This document shows, piece by piece, positions 16,612 to 25,896 of a DNA stretch of 64,000 bases (positions are counted from its first letter, which is position 1; every line of letters begins with the position of its first letter). The notes below the pieces were generated by a model, which was not told the DNA's origin, made no database searches, and saw nothing but the letters and a program-made list of their open reading frames with translations. The DNA lies in NCBI GenBank assembly GCA_016721115.1, contig JADKIW010000001.1:3983501-4047500 (forward strand), given 5' to 3'. The position numbers and the translations under genes are program-made. Origin of the DNA: Candidatus Defluviilinea proxima (GTDB lineage Bacteria; Chloroflexota; Anaerolineae; Anaerolineales; Villigracilaceae).

Positions 16612-18060
16612 TTAGAACAGATTCAACGCCGCCGCATCTGACCAACTAAACCACGGGGCAAATACGGTACCCACCAATATCACACCGGCCACCAACACTA
16701 CCAAAGCGATCATATACGGGCGGGATAGCGGAACTGGATGATTTTCCTCGTCTTCGTTCGGCATGCGATAGAGATACACATACTTCAACACGTTGAGATA
16801 GTAGTACACACCGATGATCGAGTTAAGGATACCGACAATGACCAACCAGGTATAACCAGCCTGCACACCTGCGGCAAAGACAAAGACCTTCGCCACAAAG
16901 CCACCGAACGGAGGCATGCCCGCCAATGAAAGGAACGCGGCCAACATCATCAAACCCAACAACGGCGAGCGGCGACTGAGACCTGCATAATCTTTGATCT
17001 CATCTGAACCAGTTACACGACTGAATGCCATGACGATACCGAAGGCCAACAGGTTCGTGGCAATATAGGCCGCAAGGTAAAAGACAACACTTGCTGCACC
17101 CAACTGTGACAATGCAACGACACCGATCAATGTGTATCCTGCATGCGCAATGGATGAATACGCAAGCAGGCGTTTGATATTGGTCTGTTGAAGAGTGAGC
17201 AGGTTACCCACTGTCATTGTGGTGGCAGACAGTACCGCAATTGCCAATGTCCACGAGACGGCGTAATCAGGGAATGCCACAAAGAACAAGCGGACCAACA
17301 CAGCAAAACCCGCAGCTTTTGAAGCAGTCGAAAGGAAGCCAGAGACTGGTGTCGGCGCACCTTCGTACACATCTGGTGCCCAAAAGTGGAACGGCACAAG
17401 CGAAACCTTGAAACCGAGTCCCACAAGGATGAGGGCCAATACACCGAAAGCGGTGACGAGCGGCAGATTGCCAGCCTTCAACATGTCCGCGAGTTGATAG
17501 ATGTTTGTTGTTCCAGAGAAGCCGAAGACAAGACTAAACCCATACAACATGATGGTGGATGTCAACGCGCCGAAGAGCAAATACTTGAAACCAGCCTCTG
17601 TGGACTTATCGTCCGCGAGCATGAAGCCGGAGAGAATGTAAAGCGGGATCGAGGTAGTTTCGATCGCAAGGTAGAGCATGACCAAATCGGAGGAAACAGC
17701 CATCAGGTTCATGCCCAGAAGCGAGGCGAGAAGCAAAAGATACGCTTCGCCACGATGACCGATCTTCTCGTTATCCATGAAAAGAAGGGCTGTCGCCGCT
17801 CCTGCAAACATGAACAACATCTTGAAGAAAAAGCCAAGCCAGTCAAAGCGCACCATGCCGCCAAGCGTCATCGTGGGCTCGCCCGGTCGGGCGAAGAGCA
17901 GGCTGACGATCATCGCAAGAAGTAAACCGCCAGCAGTGAGCCAACCTACGTTACGGCGTTTCTCTTCCTTCCAGAACGGCTCAACCACAAGGATGAGGAT
18001 GCCGATGACGAGGATCAGAATTTCAGGGAGGATGGATGCGAACATTGTGGAAGTGAACAT
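16612..18060 (-). CDS. nuoN: NADH-quinone oxidoreductase subunit N
   Basis: NuoN is one of the three antiporter-like, proton-pumping subunits of complex I. The 482-residue product has about 14 membrane helices. The conserved acidic residue of helix 5 is in LVMLYLAIETTSIPLYILSGF, the helix 7 lysine region is in FLSTASKAAGFAVLVRLFFV, and RLLAYSSIAHAGYTLIGVV is also typical. It is last in the run nuoA-H-J-K-L-M-M-N and begins one base after the end of the adjoining nuoM paralogue, so they are coupled. Confidence 0.93.
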   Translation of the reverse strand: MFTSTMFASILPEILILVIGILILVVEPFWKEEKRRNVGWLTAGGLLLAMIVSLLFARPGEPTMTLGGMVRFDWLGFFFKMLFMFAGAATALLFMDNEKIGHRGEAYLLLLASLLGMNLMAVSSDLVMLYLAIETTSIPLYILSGFMLADDKSTEAGFKYLLFGALTSTIMLYGFSLVFGFSGTTNIYQLADMLKAGNLPLVTAFGVLALILVGLGFKVSLVPFHFWAPDVYEGAPTPVSGFLSTASKAAGFAVLVRLFFVAFPDYAVSWTLAIAVLSATTMTVGNLLTLQQTNIKRLLAYSSIAHAGYTLIGVVALSQLGAASVVFYLAAYIATNLLAFGIVMAFSRVTGSDEIKDYAGLSRRSPLLGLMMLAAFLSLAGMPPFGGFVAKVFVFAAGVQAGYTWLVIVGILNSIIGVYYYLNVLKYVYLYRMPNEDEENHPVPLSRPYMIALVVLVAGVILVGTVFAPWFSWSDAAALNLF

Positions 18061-19581
18061 TTAGAGACCTCCCATCTGTAGAATATCTGTAATATGTTTC
18101 ACCCCTGTTTGCACCATGGGCACCATCAAGCTCGGGAACAAACCGATGCCGATCATCAAAAGACAAAGTGTGGCGATGGCAATCTTATCTAGAACCGTGA
18201 TATCGCCGACATGCCCTTCAAGATTTGCAGGAAGTTCACTGAAGAACACCTTGCGAATGTTGATCATGATATACGCCGCAGTGATGACGATGGAAATACT
18301 GGCGATCACAGCAACGAGCCAACGCGTTTCCCAAACGCCCATGAAGATCGGGAACTCAGCTACAAAGCCGGAGAACATGGGCATACCCATTGAGACAAGA
18401 CCGCCGATGATGAAGCCTACGCCAGCAAAGGGCATGATCTTCATCATGCCGCCTAATTCAGGGATCATACGCGTGTGCGCCCGGTCATAGATCATGCCGG
18501 TGACGGCAAAGAACAGAGCCGTCATCACACCATGTGAGAACATTTGCACACCCGCACCGATCAGACCGTTACGATTGAGGGTTGAAAGGCCGAGAACCAC
18601 AAGCCCCATGTGTGAAACGGACGAGAAGCCGATCATATATTTCATGTCGGTTTGAACAAAGGCAATATAAGCGCCGTAGACTACAGCCACACCCGCGAAG
18701 AGCATGATGAGCCACGACCAATACTTTGCCCCTTCAGGCAAAAGCATGATTCCCACACGCAACGCGGCGAACGCACCAAGTTTCATCAACACGCCTGCAT
18801 GGAACATGGACACTGCCGTTGGTGCGGCCACATGACCATCTGGTGACCAGTTATGGAAGGGCCAGATACCGCCCAAAACTGCAAAGCCAAAGAAGACCGG
18901 CAAGAACCATGCAATTTGGAACGCGGACGAAAAACCGGCCTTTTCCATGAGGAGCATATCAAAAGAGAGAACGCCCGTATTCTTGTATTGCAACCAATAC
19001 ATAGCCAACGCACCGACCAATGCCACCACCGAACCGATGAACAGGTACAGGGTCAGCTTCATAGCCGCGTATTCGCGGGTCTTCACCCAACCCCAAATCA
19101 CAATGAGCAGGTACATCGGGAAGACCGCGATCTCATAGAAGAAGAACAACATGAACAGGTCAAGGGAAACGAACACGCCAAACACACCGCCCGCCAACAG
19201 GAACAGGAAGGCGAAGAATTCACGTGGACGATCTTGAATGCCTGCTTTGACATGTGGATCTTCATCGCCCCACGAGATAAGCACACCTGTAAACATGACG
19301 ATACCGGTCAACAGGACAAGAGGGGTGCTCATACCGTCTACACCTAAGTGCAGGCCGATGCCAAGCGCAGGGAGCCAACGATAGGTTTCCTCAAACTGAT
19401 AACCAATCATGTTCCGAGTCAAATATTGCACATAGACCCAGATCGAAAGGATCAAGGCAAACGTTGCTGCCGCAAGAGCAACAGCACGGATTTCGTTCCT
19501 CCGTTGGGCAGGCATCATCAAAATGATCAATGCCGCAACCATCGGTGTAAACGTGATGACGCTAAGGACAGGAAAATTCAT
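18061..19581 (-). CDS. nuoM: NuoM-type antiporter subunit (second copy)
   Basis: The 506-residue product is a NuoM/ND4 family proton channel. The helix 5 glutamate is in DLFMLFFFYEIAVFPMYLLIVIWGW, the helix 7 lysine is in APTAVSMFHAGVLMKLGAFAALR, and YMIGFSSVSHMGLVVLGLS follows. It is a clear paralogue of the next gene upstream but diverged (YEIAVFPMY against WEVGLVPMY). Complex I normally has one NuoM; two adjoining copies suggest an enlarged complex with an extra pumping module. The start at 19581 follows AGAGGTGG; the frame open to 19608 would overlap the neighbour. It precedes nuoN directly. Confidence 0.9.
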   Translation of the reverse strand: MNFPVLSVITFTPMVAALIILMMPAQRRNEIRAVALAAATFALILSIWVYVQYLTRNMIGYQFEETYRWLPALGIGLHLGVDGMSTPLVLLTGIVMFTGVLISWGDEDPHVKAGIQDRPREFFAFLFLLAGGVFGVFVSLDLFMLFFFYEIAVFPMYLLIVIWGWVKTREYAAMKLTLYLFIGSVVALVGALAMYWLQYKNTGVLSFDMLLMEKAGFSSAFQIAWFLPVFFGFAVLGGIWPFHNWSPDGHVAAPTAVSMFHAGVLMKLGAFAALRVGIMLLPEGAKYWSWLIMLFAGVAVVYGAYIAFVQTDMKYMIGFSSVSHMGLVVLGLSTLNRNGLIGAGVQMFSHGVMTALFFAVTGMIYDRAHTRMIPELGGMMKIMPFAGVGFIIGGLVSMGMPMFSGFVAEFPIFMGVWETRWLVAVIASISIVITAAYIMINIRKVFFSELPANLEGHVGDITVLDKIAIATLCLLMIGIGLFPSLMVPMVQTGVKHITDILQMGGL

Positions 19582-19591
19582 CATCCACCTC

Positions 19592-21133
19592 TTAGAAAAG
19601 CATGACAACGGCTTTGTTGATCACGTCCAATATCCACATGGGATACAGACCGATCCACAAGATTAGCGCCATGAGCGGGACCATGACAATGATCTCGCGT
19701 GCGTTGATCTCGGTCAACTTATGCTCGCCGTGCGCCCAATGTTCGTTCATGGGACCATGCAATACTTTCTTGATTCCCTTCAAAATATACGCGCCTGTGA
19801 AGAGCAGTCCGATCATGGCAACTGCTGTGTAGATCGCCATCACAGACACGGAATTGACTCCGACACCAAATGCACCTCGCACCACCAGGAACTCGGAAAT
19901 AAAACCGTTGAGTCCGGGCAGTCCAAGTGACGCCATGCTGGTGAAGATCAAAATCCCACCATAGACTGGGACAAGCGGGAACAGGCCGCCGAACTCTTCG
20001 AGGTTGCGTGTGTGTGTCCGTTCGTAGATGACGCCGACCAGGAAGAACATGCCCGCCGCTGAAAGGCCGTGATTGAACATCTGGAGGATGGCTCCGTTCA
20101 AAGCGATCCGCGCGTCATCTGTCCCGACGGCGAAAGCTGCTGCAGCGATACCGAGCACTACGAACCCCATATGGTTGACCGAGGAATACGCGACCAGTCG
20201 TTTGAAGTCCGTTTGGGCGTAGGAGGCAAAAGCGCCAAAGACGATCGCGGCAACCGCAAGGAATGCCAACGCACCAGCATAGACCTTCGCCTGCTCAGGA
20301 TACAGTGGCAGGATCAAGCGCAAGAAACCATATGCTCCCAGTTTGAGCAGAACACCCGCAAGGATCATTGAGCCAGCGGTCGGGGCTTCGGTGTGCGCAT
20401 CGGGCAACCATGTGTGGAAAGGCCAAAGCGGAACTTTGACCGCAAACGCAATCACGAACGCCCAGAAGGCCACCGTCTTGACCGTCGCCGCAGGGATACC
20501 AGCAATTGGAGCTGAATATACGGACCACTGAGCGGTGATCACTTGCAGGTCATAGGTCTTGAACAAAACGCCAAGCAACTGCACCGCAAGTAACAGTCCG
20601 AGCGAACCGCCCATGGTGTAGATCATGAATTTGAGCGAGGCGTAGTTGCGGTTCGCGCTCCCCCACTGGTTGATGAGGAAGTACATCGGGACAAGTCCAA
20701 CTTCCCAGAAGACGAAGAAGACCAGCAAGTCAATAGAAGTGAACACACCGAGCATGCCTGTCTCGAGGAAGAGGAACAGCATCATATACGCTTTGGTGCG
20801 GTCATTGATGCCGAACGAGGCCAGGATCGCAAGCGGGGTCAGGAAGGTCGTAAGCAAAACCATCGAGAGTGAGAGGCCATCCACACCGAGGTGCAGGGAT
20901 GAACCAATGGCAGCGTACCATGTGTATGATTTTTCAAATTGATATCCTGGTTGAGATGCATTGAAACTGAACCACAAAACCAGTGACAACACAAACGTAA
21001 CAAGGCTCGCGCCCAACGCAAACCACTTGTGGAGTTTCGCCTCATCCTTTGGCAGGAAGAGCATCACAAGCGCAGAGAGCGCGGGGAAGAACAAGATCGT
21101 TGCAAGAAGATGAGTAGAGATGAAATCCATCAT
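19592..21133 (-). CDS. nuoM: NADH-quinone oxidoreductase subunit M
   Basis: This 513-residue protein matches classical NuoM/ND4. Helix 5 has DLLVFFVFWEVGLVPMYFLINQWG with the essential Glu, helix 7 has HTEAPTAGSMILAGVLLKLGAYGFLR with the essential Lys, and FKRLVAYSSVNHMGFVVLGIA is the helix 8-9 region. ALWPFHTWLP-type sequence (VPLWPFHTWLPDAHTEAPT) is the best NuoM marker and is intact. It lies seven bases after nuoL and ten bases before a second, diverged nuoM. GGAG lies seven bases before the start. Confidence 0.94.
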   Translation of the reverse strand: MMDFISTHLLATILFFPALSALVMLFLPKDEAKLHKWFALGASLVTFVLSLVLWFSFNASQPGYQFEKSYTWYAAIGSSLHLGVDGLSLSMVLLTTFLTPLAILASFGINDRTKAYMMLFLFLETGMLGVFTSIDLLVFFVFWEVGLVPMYFLINQWGSANRNYASLKFMIYTMGGSLGLLLAVQLLGVLFKTYDLQVITAQWSVYSAPIAGIPAATVKTVAFWAFVIAFAVKVPLWPFHTWLPDAHTEAPTAGSMILAGVLLKLGAYGFLRLILPLYPEQAKVYAGALAFLAVAAIVFGAFASYAQTDFKRLVAYSSVNHMGFVVLGIAAAAFAVGTDDARIALNGAILQMFNHGLSAAGMFFLVGVIYERTHTRNLEEFGGLFPLVPVYGGILIFTSMASLGLPGLNGFISEFLVVRGAFGVGVNSVSVMAIYTAVAMIGLLFTGAYILKGIKKVLHGPMNEHWAHGEHKLTEINAREIIVMVPLMALILWIGLYPMWILDVINKAVVMLF

Positions 21134-21140
21134 TTACTCC

Positions 21141-23291
21141 TTAAGCCAGCACAAAGAAGTACAACACTGCGCCGATGATGATGAAAGTCACCAGAGCAAA
21201 CATGAGGTACTGCTGGACGCGTCCAGTTTGGATGGCACGTAATTTGCCACCAAACCAATACGTGACATCTGCCGAGCCGTCACCTATGAAGCGATTGATA
21301 ACGGGCAGGTCAAATTTGTTGCGGATGAATGAACCAATCCCACCCGTCGTTGGACCAAAGATATGCAAGATGCCGTCGATCACACCCTGATCCATGAATT
21401 TATAGACCACGTTTTCGGAGAACCAGTAGATCGGTTTAACGAAGACAGCGTCGTAGATCTCATCGAAGTAATACTTGTTCTTGAGAAATGGGATCTGGAG
21501 TCTATCTTCGCTAACAGAGTTTAAATTGCGATAAACGAGATAGCCAAGTGTGAGGCCGCCGAGGGCAACAACTAGAGAAGTCAGGAATGGCACCCAACTA
21601 AATACAACGGCTTCAGGGTGTTCTGCCAGAGTACCACCGACAAATTCATGGAACCAACTGGGAGAAAGGCGTAAGCCAAGAAAATCTTCAGGGATGCCGA
21701 CCCAGCCAAAAGTCACAGCAAAGAACGAGAGGACGACAAGAGGAGCTGTCATTGTCCAGGGAGTCTCCTGCGCATGTTCAGCTTCTTTTGTACGCGGCTC
21801 TCCAAGGAAAGTCAAAGTGATCTGGCGCATGGTGTAAAAGGCAGTCAGGAGTGCGGCGAAAGCCAGCGTAACGAAGACCGCCATGTGACCATGCCCGAAG
21901 GCATCCGCAAAGATCTCGTCCTTCGACCAAAAGCCCGCAGTAATAAGCGGGAAACCTGAAAGCGCGAAGCCACCTATCAGGAACGTCCAGAATGTGATGG
22001 GCATCTTGTGACGAAGGCCGCCCATGTTGTACATATCCTGTGGGTCCACATCATGGTTGCCTGTGTGCAGGACACCATGCTCCATACCGTGGATGACAGA
22101 ACCGGAGCCAAGGAAGAGCAACGCCTTGAAGAAGGCGTGAGTGACAAGGTGGAATGTTGCAGCAACATAAGCACCGATACCGAGCGCGGCGATCATGAAG
22201 CCAAGTTGCGAGATCGTGGAATAAGCCAACACACGTTTGATGTCATTTTGCGCCAGAGCGATGGTCGCGGCGAAGATGGCTGTAAATGCGCCAATGAACG
22301 CGACAATCGTCATCGTTGTCGTAAGTTCATGCCCGTGAAAATCGGCAGTGAGAAGCGGGAACATGCGGATGACCGCATACACACCCGCAGACACCATCGT
22401 CGCCGCATGGATCATGGCACTGACCGGAGTCGGGCCTTCCATGGCGTCGGGCAACCACACATGCAAAGGCCACTGTGCAGACTTGCCGACTGTGCCGATA
22501 AAGAGCAACAAGGCAATAAAGCCAGAGACCGTCATGCCGAAATATGTTGTGTTTTCAGCAAGCATATGGAGCGTTTCTTCCGTAAAGATCTCACGGAAGG
22601 AAAGTGTGCCCGTCACACTATAAAGGTAGGAAATACCCAACAACATAAACACATCACCGATACGGGTGGTCATAAAAGCTTTGACTGCCGCATTACGTGC
22701 GGACGGTTTGCCGTACCAGAAACCGATCAACAAGTAAGAACACAAGCCCATGATCTCCCAACCCACAAACATTGTGAGCAGGTTGTCGGAAACCACGAGT
22801 ACATACATACCGAAAGCGAACAAACCGAGAAATGCAAAGAAGCGCGAGTACATCGGCTCAACGGAAGGCACTACATGTTTGTGTCCGTGTTCTTCCACAG
22901 TCGCACCGTGAGGCGGCAAACCTTTGTGGTCATGGTCGCCTTTAGGTTGACCGAAGTTGTGATACCCAACGCTATACAAAAAGATCATGAAGATCGTTAT
23001 GGACACAAAGAACAACATCACTGCGCCAAGCGGATCGATCAACACGCCGATCTTGAGCCATGTATTTCCAGTTGGTAACCAGTTGATCGCAGACTCAAAT
23101 GGATGTTCGCCGAGGTGTTCCACGTGGGTTGCCTGCCAGAAAACATACCAACTTGCCAACCACGAAAAGATCGCCGCCCCCACGCCAATCGTGTGGCTCA
23201 ACACCTTGCTCTTGTTCGTAAATAACACGATCAAAAAGAATGCCAATACAGGTGGGAGTGGAATTAACCAGATCAATGTTTCAGTTGTCAT
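21141..23291 (-). CDS. nuoL: NADH-quinone oxidoreductase subunit L
   Basis: NuoL is the most distal proton-pumping subunit of complex I and carries the long lateral helix. The 716-residue protein includes MFVGWEIMGLCSYLLIGFWYGKPSARNAAVKAFMTTRIGD (helix 5 Glu region), WPLHVWLPDAMEGPTPVSAMIHAATMVSAGVYAVIR and VLAYSTISQLGFMIAALG. It is longer than the roughly 610 residues of E. coli NuoL. Part of the excess is a His-rich loop of about 35 residues between early helices (GDHDHKGLPPHGATVEEHGHKHV). The C-terminal 150 residues hold the lateral-helix region, from ENVVYKFMDQG to the last membrane helix. It lies eight bases after nuoK. Confidence 0.94.
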   Translation of the reverse strand: MTTETLIWLIPLPPVLAFFLIVLFTNKSKVLSHTIGVGAAIFSWLASWYVFWQATHVEHLGEHPFESAINWLPTGNTWLKIGVLIDPLGAVMLFFVSITIFMIFLYSVGYHNFGQPKGDHDHKGLPPHGATVEEHGHKHVVPSVEPMYSRFFAFLGLFAFGMYVLVVSDNLLTMFVGWEIMGLCSYLLIGFWYGKPSARNAAVKAFMTTRIGDVFMLLGISYLYSVTGTLSFREIFTEETLHMLAENTTYFGMTVSGFIALLLFIGTVGKSAQWPLHVWLPDAMEGPTPVSAMIHAATMVSAGVYAVIRMFPLLTADFHGHELTTTMTIVAFIGAFTAIFAATIALAQNDIKRVLAYSTISQLGFMIAALGIGAYVAATFHLVTHAFFKALLFLGSGSVIHGMEHGVLHTGNHDVDPQDMYNMGGLRHKMPITFWTFLIGGFALSGFPLITAGFWSKDEIFADAFGHGHMAVFVTLAFAALLTAFYTMRQITLTFLGEPRTKEAEHAQETPWTMTAPLVVLSFFAVTFGWVGIPEDFLGLRLSPSWFHEFVGGTLAEHPEAVVFSWVPFLTSLVVALGGLTLGYLVYRNLNSVSEDRLQIPFLKNKYYFDEIYDAVFVKPIYWFSENVVYKFMDQGVIDGILHIFGPTTGGIGSFIRNKFDLPVINRFIGDGSADVTYWFGGKLRAIQTGRVQQYLMFALVTFIIIGAVLYFFVLA

Positions 23292-23298
23292 ATATTCC

Positions 23299-23607
23299 CT
23301 ACCACTTCATCATGTCGATATCGTCTGCCACCACCGTGTTACGACGACGATATACAGAGATCACCAATGCAAGGCCCACAGCCACTTCCGCCGCGGCCAC
23401 TGCAAAGACGATAATGGCAAATACCTGTCCCGCCATCTGCGTCACGTTTCCGTAGCGCCAAAACGCGGCAAGATTGATATTCACCGCATTGAGCATCAAC
23501 TCAACGCCCAACAGGATCGCAACTGCATTGCGCCTTGAAAGCACGCCAAACAGACCAATACAAAAAAGAGCGGCCGCAAAAATTAGATACCAGGAAATTG
23601 GAACCAT
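23299..23607 (-). CDS. nuoK: NADH-quinone oxidoreductase subunit K
   Basis: The 102-residue protein has three membrane helices and the NuoK pattern ALFCIGLFGVLSRRNAVAILLGVELMLNAVNINLAAF, with the conserved Glu in GVELMLNAVN. AAAEVAVGLALVISVYRRR closes helix 3 with the second conserved Glu. These residues link the E-channel to the antiporter subunits. It lies between nuoJ and nuoL with spacings of 12 and 7 bases. Confidence 0.94.
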   Translation of the reverse strand: MVPISWYLIFAAALFCIGLFGVLSRRNAVAILLGVELMLNAVNINLAAFWRYGNVTQMAGQVFAIIVFAVAAAEVAVGLALVISVYRRRNTVVADDIDMMKW

Positions 23608-23619
23608 CGTTTGCGCCTC

Positions 23620-24147
23620 CTATTTCTCAGACTTCCCGGAGCGGGGATTGAACGCAACATAAACCGCACCGACTAACGCCGCCACCAACAGGACGGATGC
23701 AACTTCGAACGGCAGGACATATCCCGTAGGCGACGTAAGCGCATTACCCAACTCAGAGATCGCGTCAAAACCGGACGGGTAAGCTGGTGCTGTCGACGAC
23801 ATGCCGCTCCAACCCTGAAGCAGGAAGAACAACCCGCCAAAAGTGAGTACAGCCAGCAATGCGCCGAACCACCAGTTCTTATTATGCTGAGGGCCAGAGT
23901 CACGCATGTCTTTGCGAGTGAGCATCACCGCAAAGATGAAAAGAATGGCAATGGCTCCGATATACACCACCACTTGAACCACAGCCAGGAAACTTGCATT
24001 CAACAAGGTGTAGACGATTGCCACACCGAACAAGGTCGCCACCAGCCACAACGCGGCATGGATGAGATTACGCGTTACCACCACCATGAAACCAGAACCA
24101 AGTGTGACAAGCGCAACGATTATGAATACGATCTGATCAGGAGTCAT
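23620..24147 (-). CDS. nuoJ: NADH-quinone oxidoreductase subunit J
   Basis: The 175-residue product has five membrane helices. The NuoJ landmarks are NLIHAALWLVATLFGVAIVYTLLNASFLAVVQVVVYIGAIAILFIFAVMLT, where the helix 3 pi-bulge region YIGAIAIL is essentially invariant. The C-terminal helix is FEVASVLLVAALVGAVYVAF. It follows nuoH by 17 bases. Confidence 0.93.
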   Translation of the reverse strand: MTPDQIVFIIVALVTLGSGFMVVVTRNLIHAALWLVATLFGVAIVYTLLNASFLAVVQVVVYIGAIAILFIFAVMLTRKDMRDSGPQHNKNWWFGALLAVLTFGGLFFLLQGWSGMSSTAPAYPSGFDAISELGNALTSPTGYVLPFEVASVLLVAALVGAVYVAFNPRSGKSEK

Positions 24148-24164
24148 ATTTATATTTGCTCCAT

Positions 24165-25361
24165 TTAGTGATGTGCAACTTCTACAACAGGTTTTGGCCC
24201 TTCGATCCGCTCGCGTTCCTTACGGCTGTAAGAGCGTACGATCTCAAGCGCAACCCATGCGACCACAATATTCGAGAGGAACATGCCGGAGATGTAAAGC
24301 CAGCTTGGGGTTTCAGCGAGAAGCGCATTCATCAACGCTGTCACCATCAAAAGGACAAACGCCAGCGGCGTCAGGAACTTCCAGTTGAAGGCCAACATAT
24401 GGTCAATGCGGATACGAAGCAGTGTGTACTTAATCCACATGATTACCCAGTAACCAACAAAAGCCTTAGCAACGAGTACTGCTATCGCCAGAAATGGGCT
24501 CACCTTCTCCAAGCCAAAGAAACGATACCCACCGAAGAACATGATCGCCAGAAAACCACCAAAGGTGAAGGCATGTAGAAGTTCGCCCGCATAGAACATA
24601 CCGAACTTCATGCCAGAATACTCAACGTTATAACCAGAGACCAATTCTGATTCACCTTCAGCCATATCAAAGGGAGCACGTCCCAATTCGGCAATGGCCG
24701 CGATCAAAAAGATCAACGCACCAAGAGGAGAAAGGAAGAAATACCAAATGTTCTGTGCATCGATAATTGCCGCTGTTCCCATCGAACCTGCAAAAATGGT
24801 TGGGATCAGCATCACGGCCAACATCGGCACTTCAAACGAGATCATCACCGCCACCTGACGAAACGCGCCGATCAAGGCAAATTTATTATTCGATGACCAA
24901 CCCGCCATAATGATCGAAAGCGTACCGATGGCACCTGCGGCAATGATGTACAACACACCGATGTTCAAATCCACGCCAAGCATCTTGGGGGCCAATGGCC
25001 CCACGGCCCACAAGATCAACACAGACATCATTGAAAGCATCGGCGCAAGGTTATACACAACCTTGTCCGCATTACCAGGTGTAGTATCTTCCTTGATCAT
25101 CAGTTTGATGATGTCGGCAAACGGCTGGATCAAGCCGAATGGTCCCAAGCGATTGGGGCCAATGCGATCTTGAAAGCGGGCCACCACTTTACGCTCAACC
25201 CACACCAGAGCAATGTCTAGCACCATCAAAACACTGATCAGAATCAAAACGCCGAGAAAGCCGATCAAGATCTGGGCGGCAAGTTCGGGCATGCCCCAAC
25301 TTCCGAAGATACCCATCAACCAATCTGCGGCAACTTCGAGAGGGTCTTTCCAAAAGCTCAT
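24165..25361 (-). CDS. nuoH: NADH-quinone oxidoreductase subunit H
   Basis: NuoH forms part of the quinone chamber next to the peripheral arm. WVERKVVARFQDRIGPNRLGPFGLIQPFADIIKLMIKED is the invariant N-terminal signature; RAPFDMAEGESELVSGYNVEYSGMKFGMFYAGE contains the acidic residues of the E-channel; RIRIDHMLAFNWKFLTPLAFVLL is the last core helix. At 398 residues it is longer than most bacterial NuoH because a further helix (YISGMFLSNIVVAWVALEIV) and a charged tail follow the core. GGAG lies before the start. A hairpin separates it from nuoA. Confidence 0.93.
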   Translation of the reverse strand: MSFWKDPLEVAADWLMGIFGSWGMPELAAQILIGFLGVLILISVLMVLDIALVWVERKVVARFQDRIGPNRLGPFGLIQPFADIIKLMIKEDTTPGNADKVVYNLAPMLSMMSVLILWAVGPLAPKMLGVDLNIGVLYIIAAGAIGTLSIIMAGWSSNNKFALIGAFRQVAVMISFEVPMLAVMLIPTIFAGSMGTAAIIDAQNIWYFFLSPLGALIFLIAAIAELGRAPFDMAEGESELVSGYNVEYSGMKFGMFYAGELLHAFTFGGFLAIMFFGGYRFFGLEKVSPFLAIAVLVAKAFVGYWVIMWIKYTLLRIRIDHMLAFNWKFLTPLAFVLLMVTALMNALLAETPSWLYISGMFLSNIVVAWVALEIVRSYSRKERERIEGPKPVVEVAHH

Positions 25362-25381
25362 GAGTTACTCCTGTTAGAGAA

Positions 25382-25420
25382 AGAAAAGGCTGAATGGATT
25401 TTTTCCAATCAGCCTTTTCT
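25382..25420 (-). terminator. Strong hairpin between nuoA and nuoH
   Basis: AGAAAAGGCTGA pairs perfectly with TCAGCCTTTTCT, and TGG with CCA inside it after one mismatch. On the minus strand it follows nuoA and is trailed by a T-rich TTTTCTTTCTCT. It could end or attenuate transcription inside the complex I run, or mark the place where peripheral-arm genes once lay. Confidence 0.6.
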
Positions 25421-25435
25421 GCGATTACATAAGAT

Positions 25436-25789
25436 TTATGCCCACTCCAACATCCCTTTGCGCCAGGTGTAAACCAACCCTGCAACAAGGATGAGGATGA
25501 AGACAATACCTTCAATAACAGCGAACAGGCCCAAAGAGTCGAGTTTCACTGCCCAGGGGAACAGAAAAACTGTTTCCACATCAAACACCAAAAAAACAAG
25601 CGCAAAAATATAATATTGCGCTTTGAACTGTACCCAGCTATCGCCGACAGTTTCGATACCACATTCATAAGTTGATTGCTTGATGGGATTGGGCTTTTTC
25701 GGATTTAAAATCCAAGCCACTACAATTGCACCGACTGGGATAATTAGCCCGACAACAAAGAACAAGCCAACAAAAATCCACGGACTCAT
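25436..25789 (-). CDS. nuoA: NADH-quinone oxidoreductase subunit A
   Basis: The 117-residue protein has three membrane helices. The NuoA signature STYECGIETVGDSWVQFKAQYYIFALVFLVFDVETVFLFPWAV is complete, including the Cys loop that lines the quinone site and the conserved FDVE. In most bacteria nuoA is followed by nuoB-C-D; here nuoH follows instead. The start has a weak GGAGAATAT upstream. It is the first gene of the block. Confidence 0.94.
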   Translation of the reverse strand: MSPWIFVGLFFVVGLIIPVGAIVVAWILNPKKPNPIKQSTYECGIETVGDSWVQFKAQYYIFALVFLVFDVETVFLFPWAVKLDSLGLFAVIEGIVFILILVAGLVYTWRKGMLEWA

Positions 25790-25896
25790 ATATTCTCCAT
25801 CGTAATTTGTCTAACAACGCTCAAAATTGTACCATAAAGAACAAATGCCCCGCATTGAATGCATGTCAACATTTTAGGTGATTTTCATCCTATATT

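Noticed and set aside
22008..23078. 356-codon plus-strand open frame opposite nuoL
   Set aside because: It is the antisense shadow of a strongly conserved gene and is rich in His, Arg and Cys as antisense of membrane codons tends to be.
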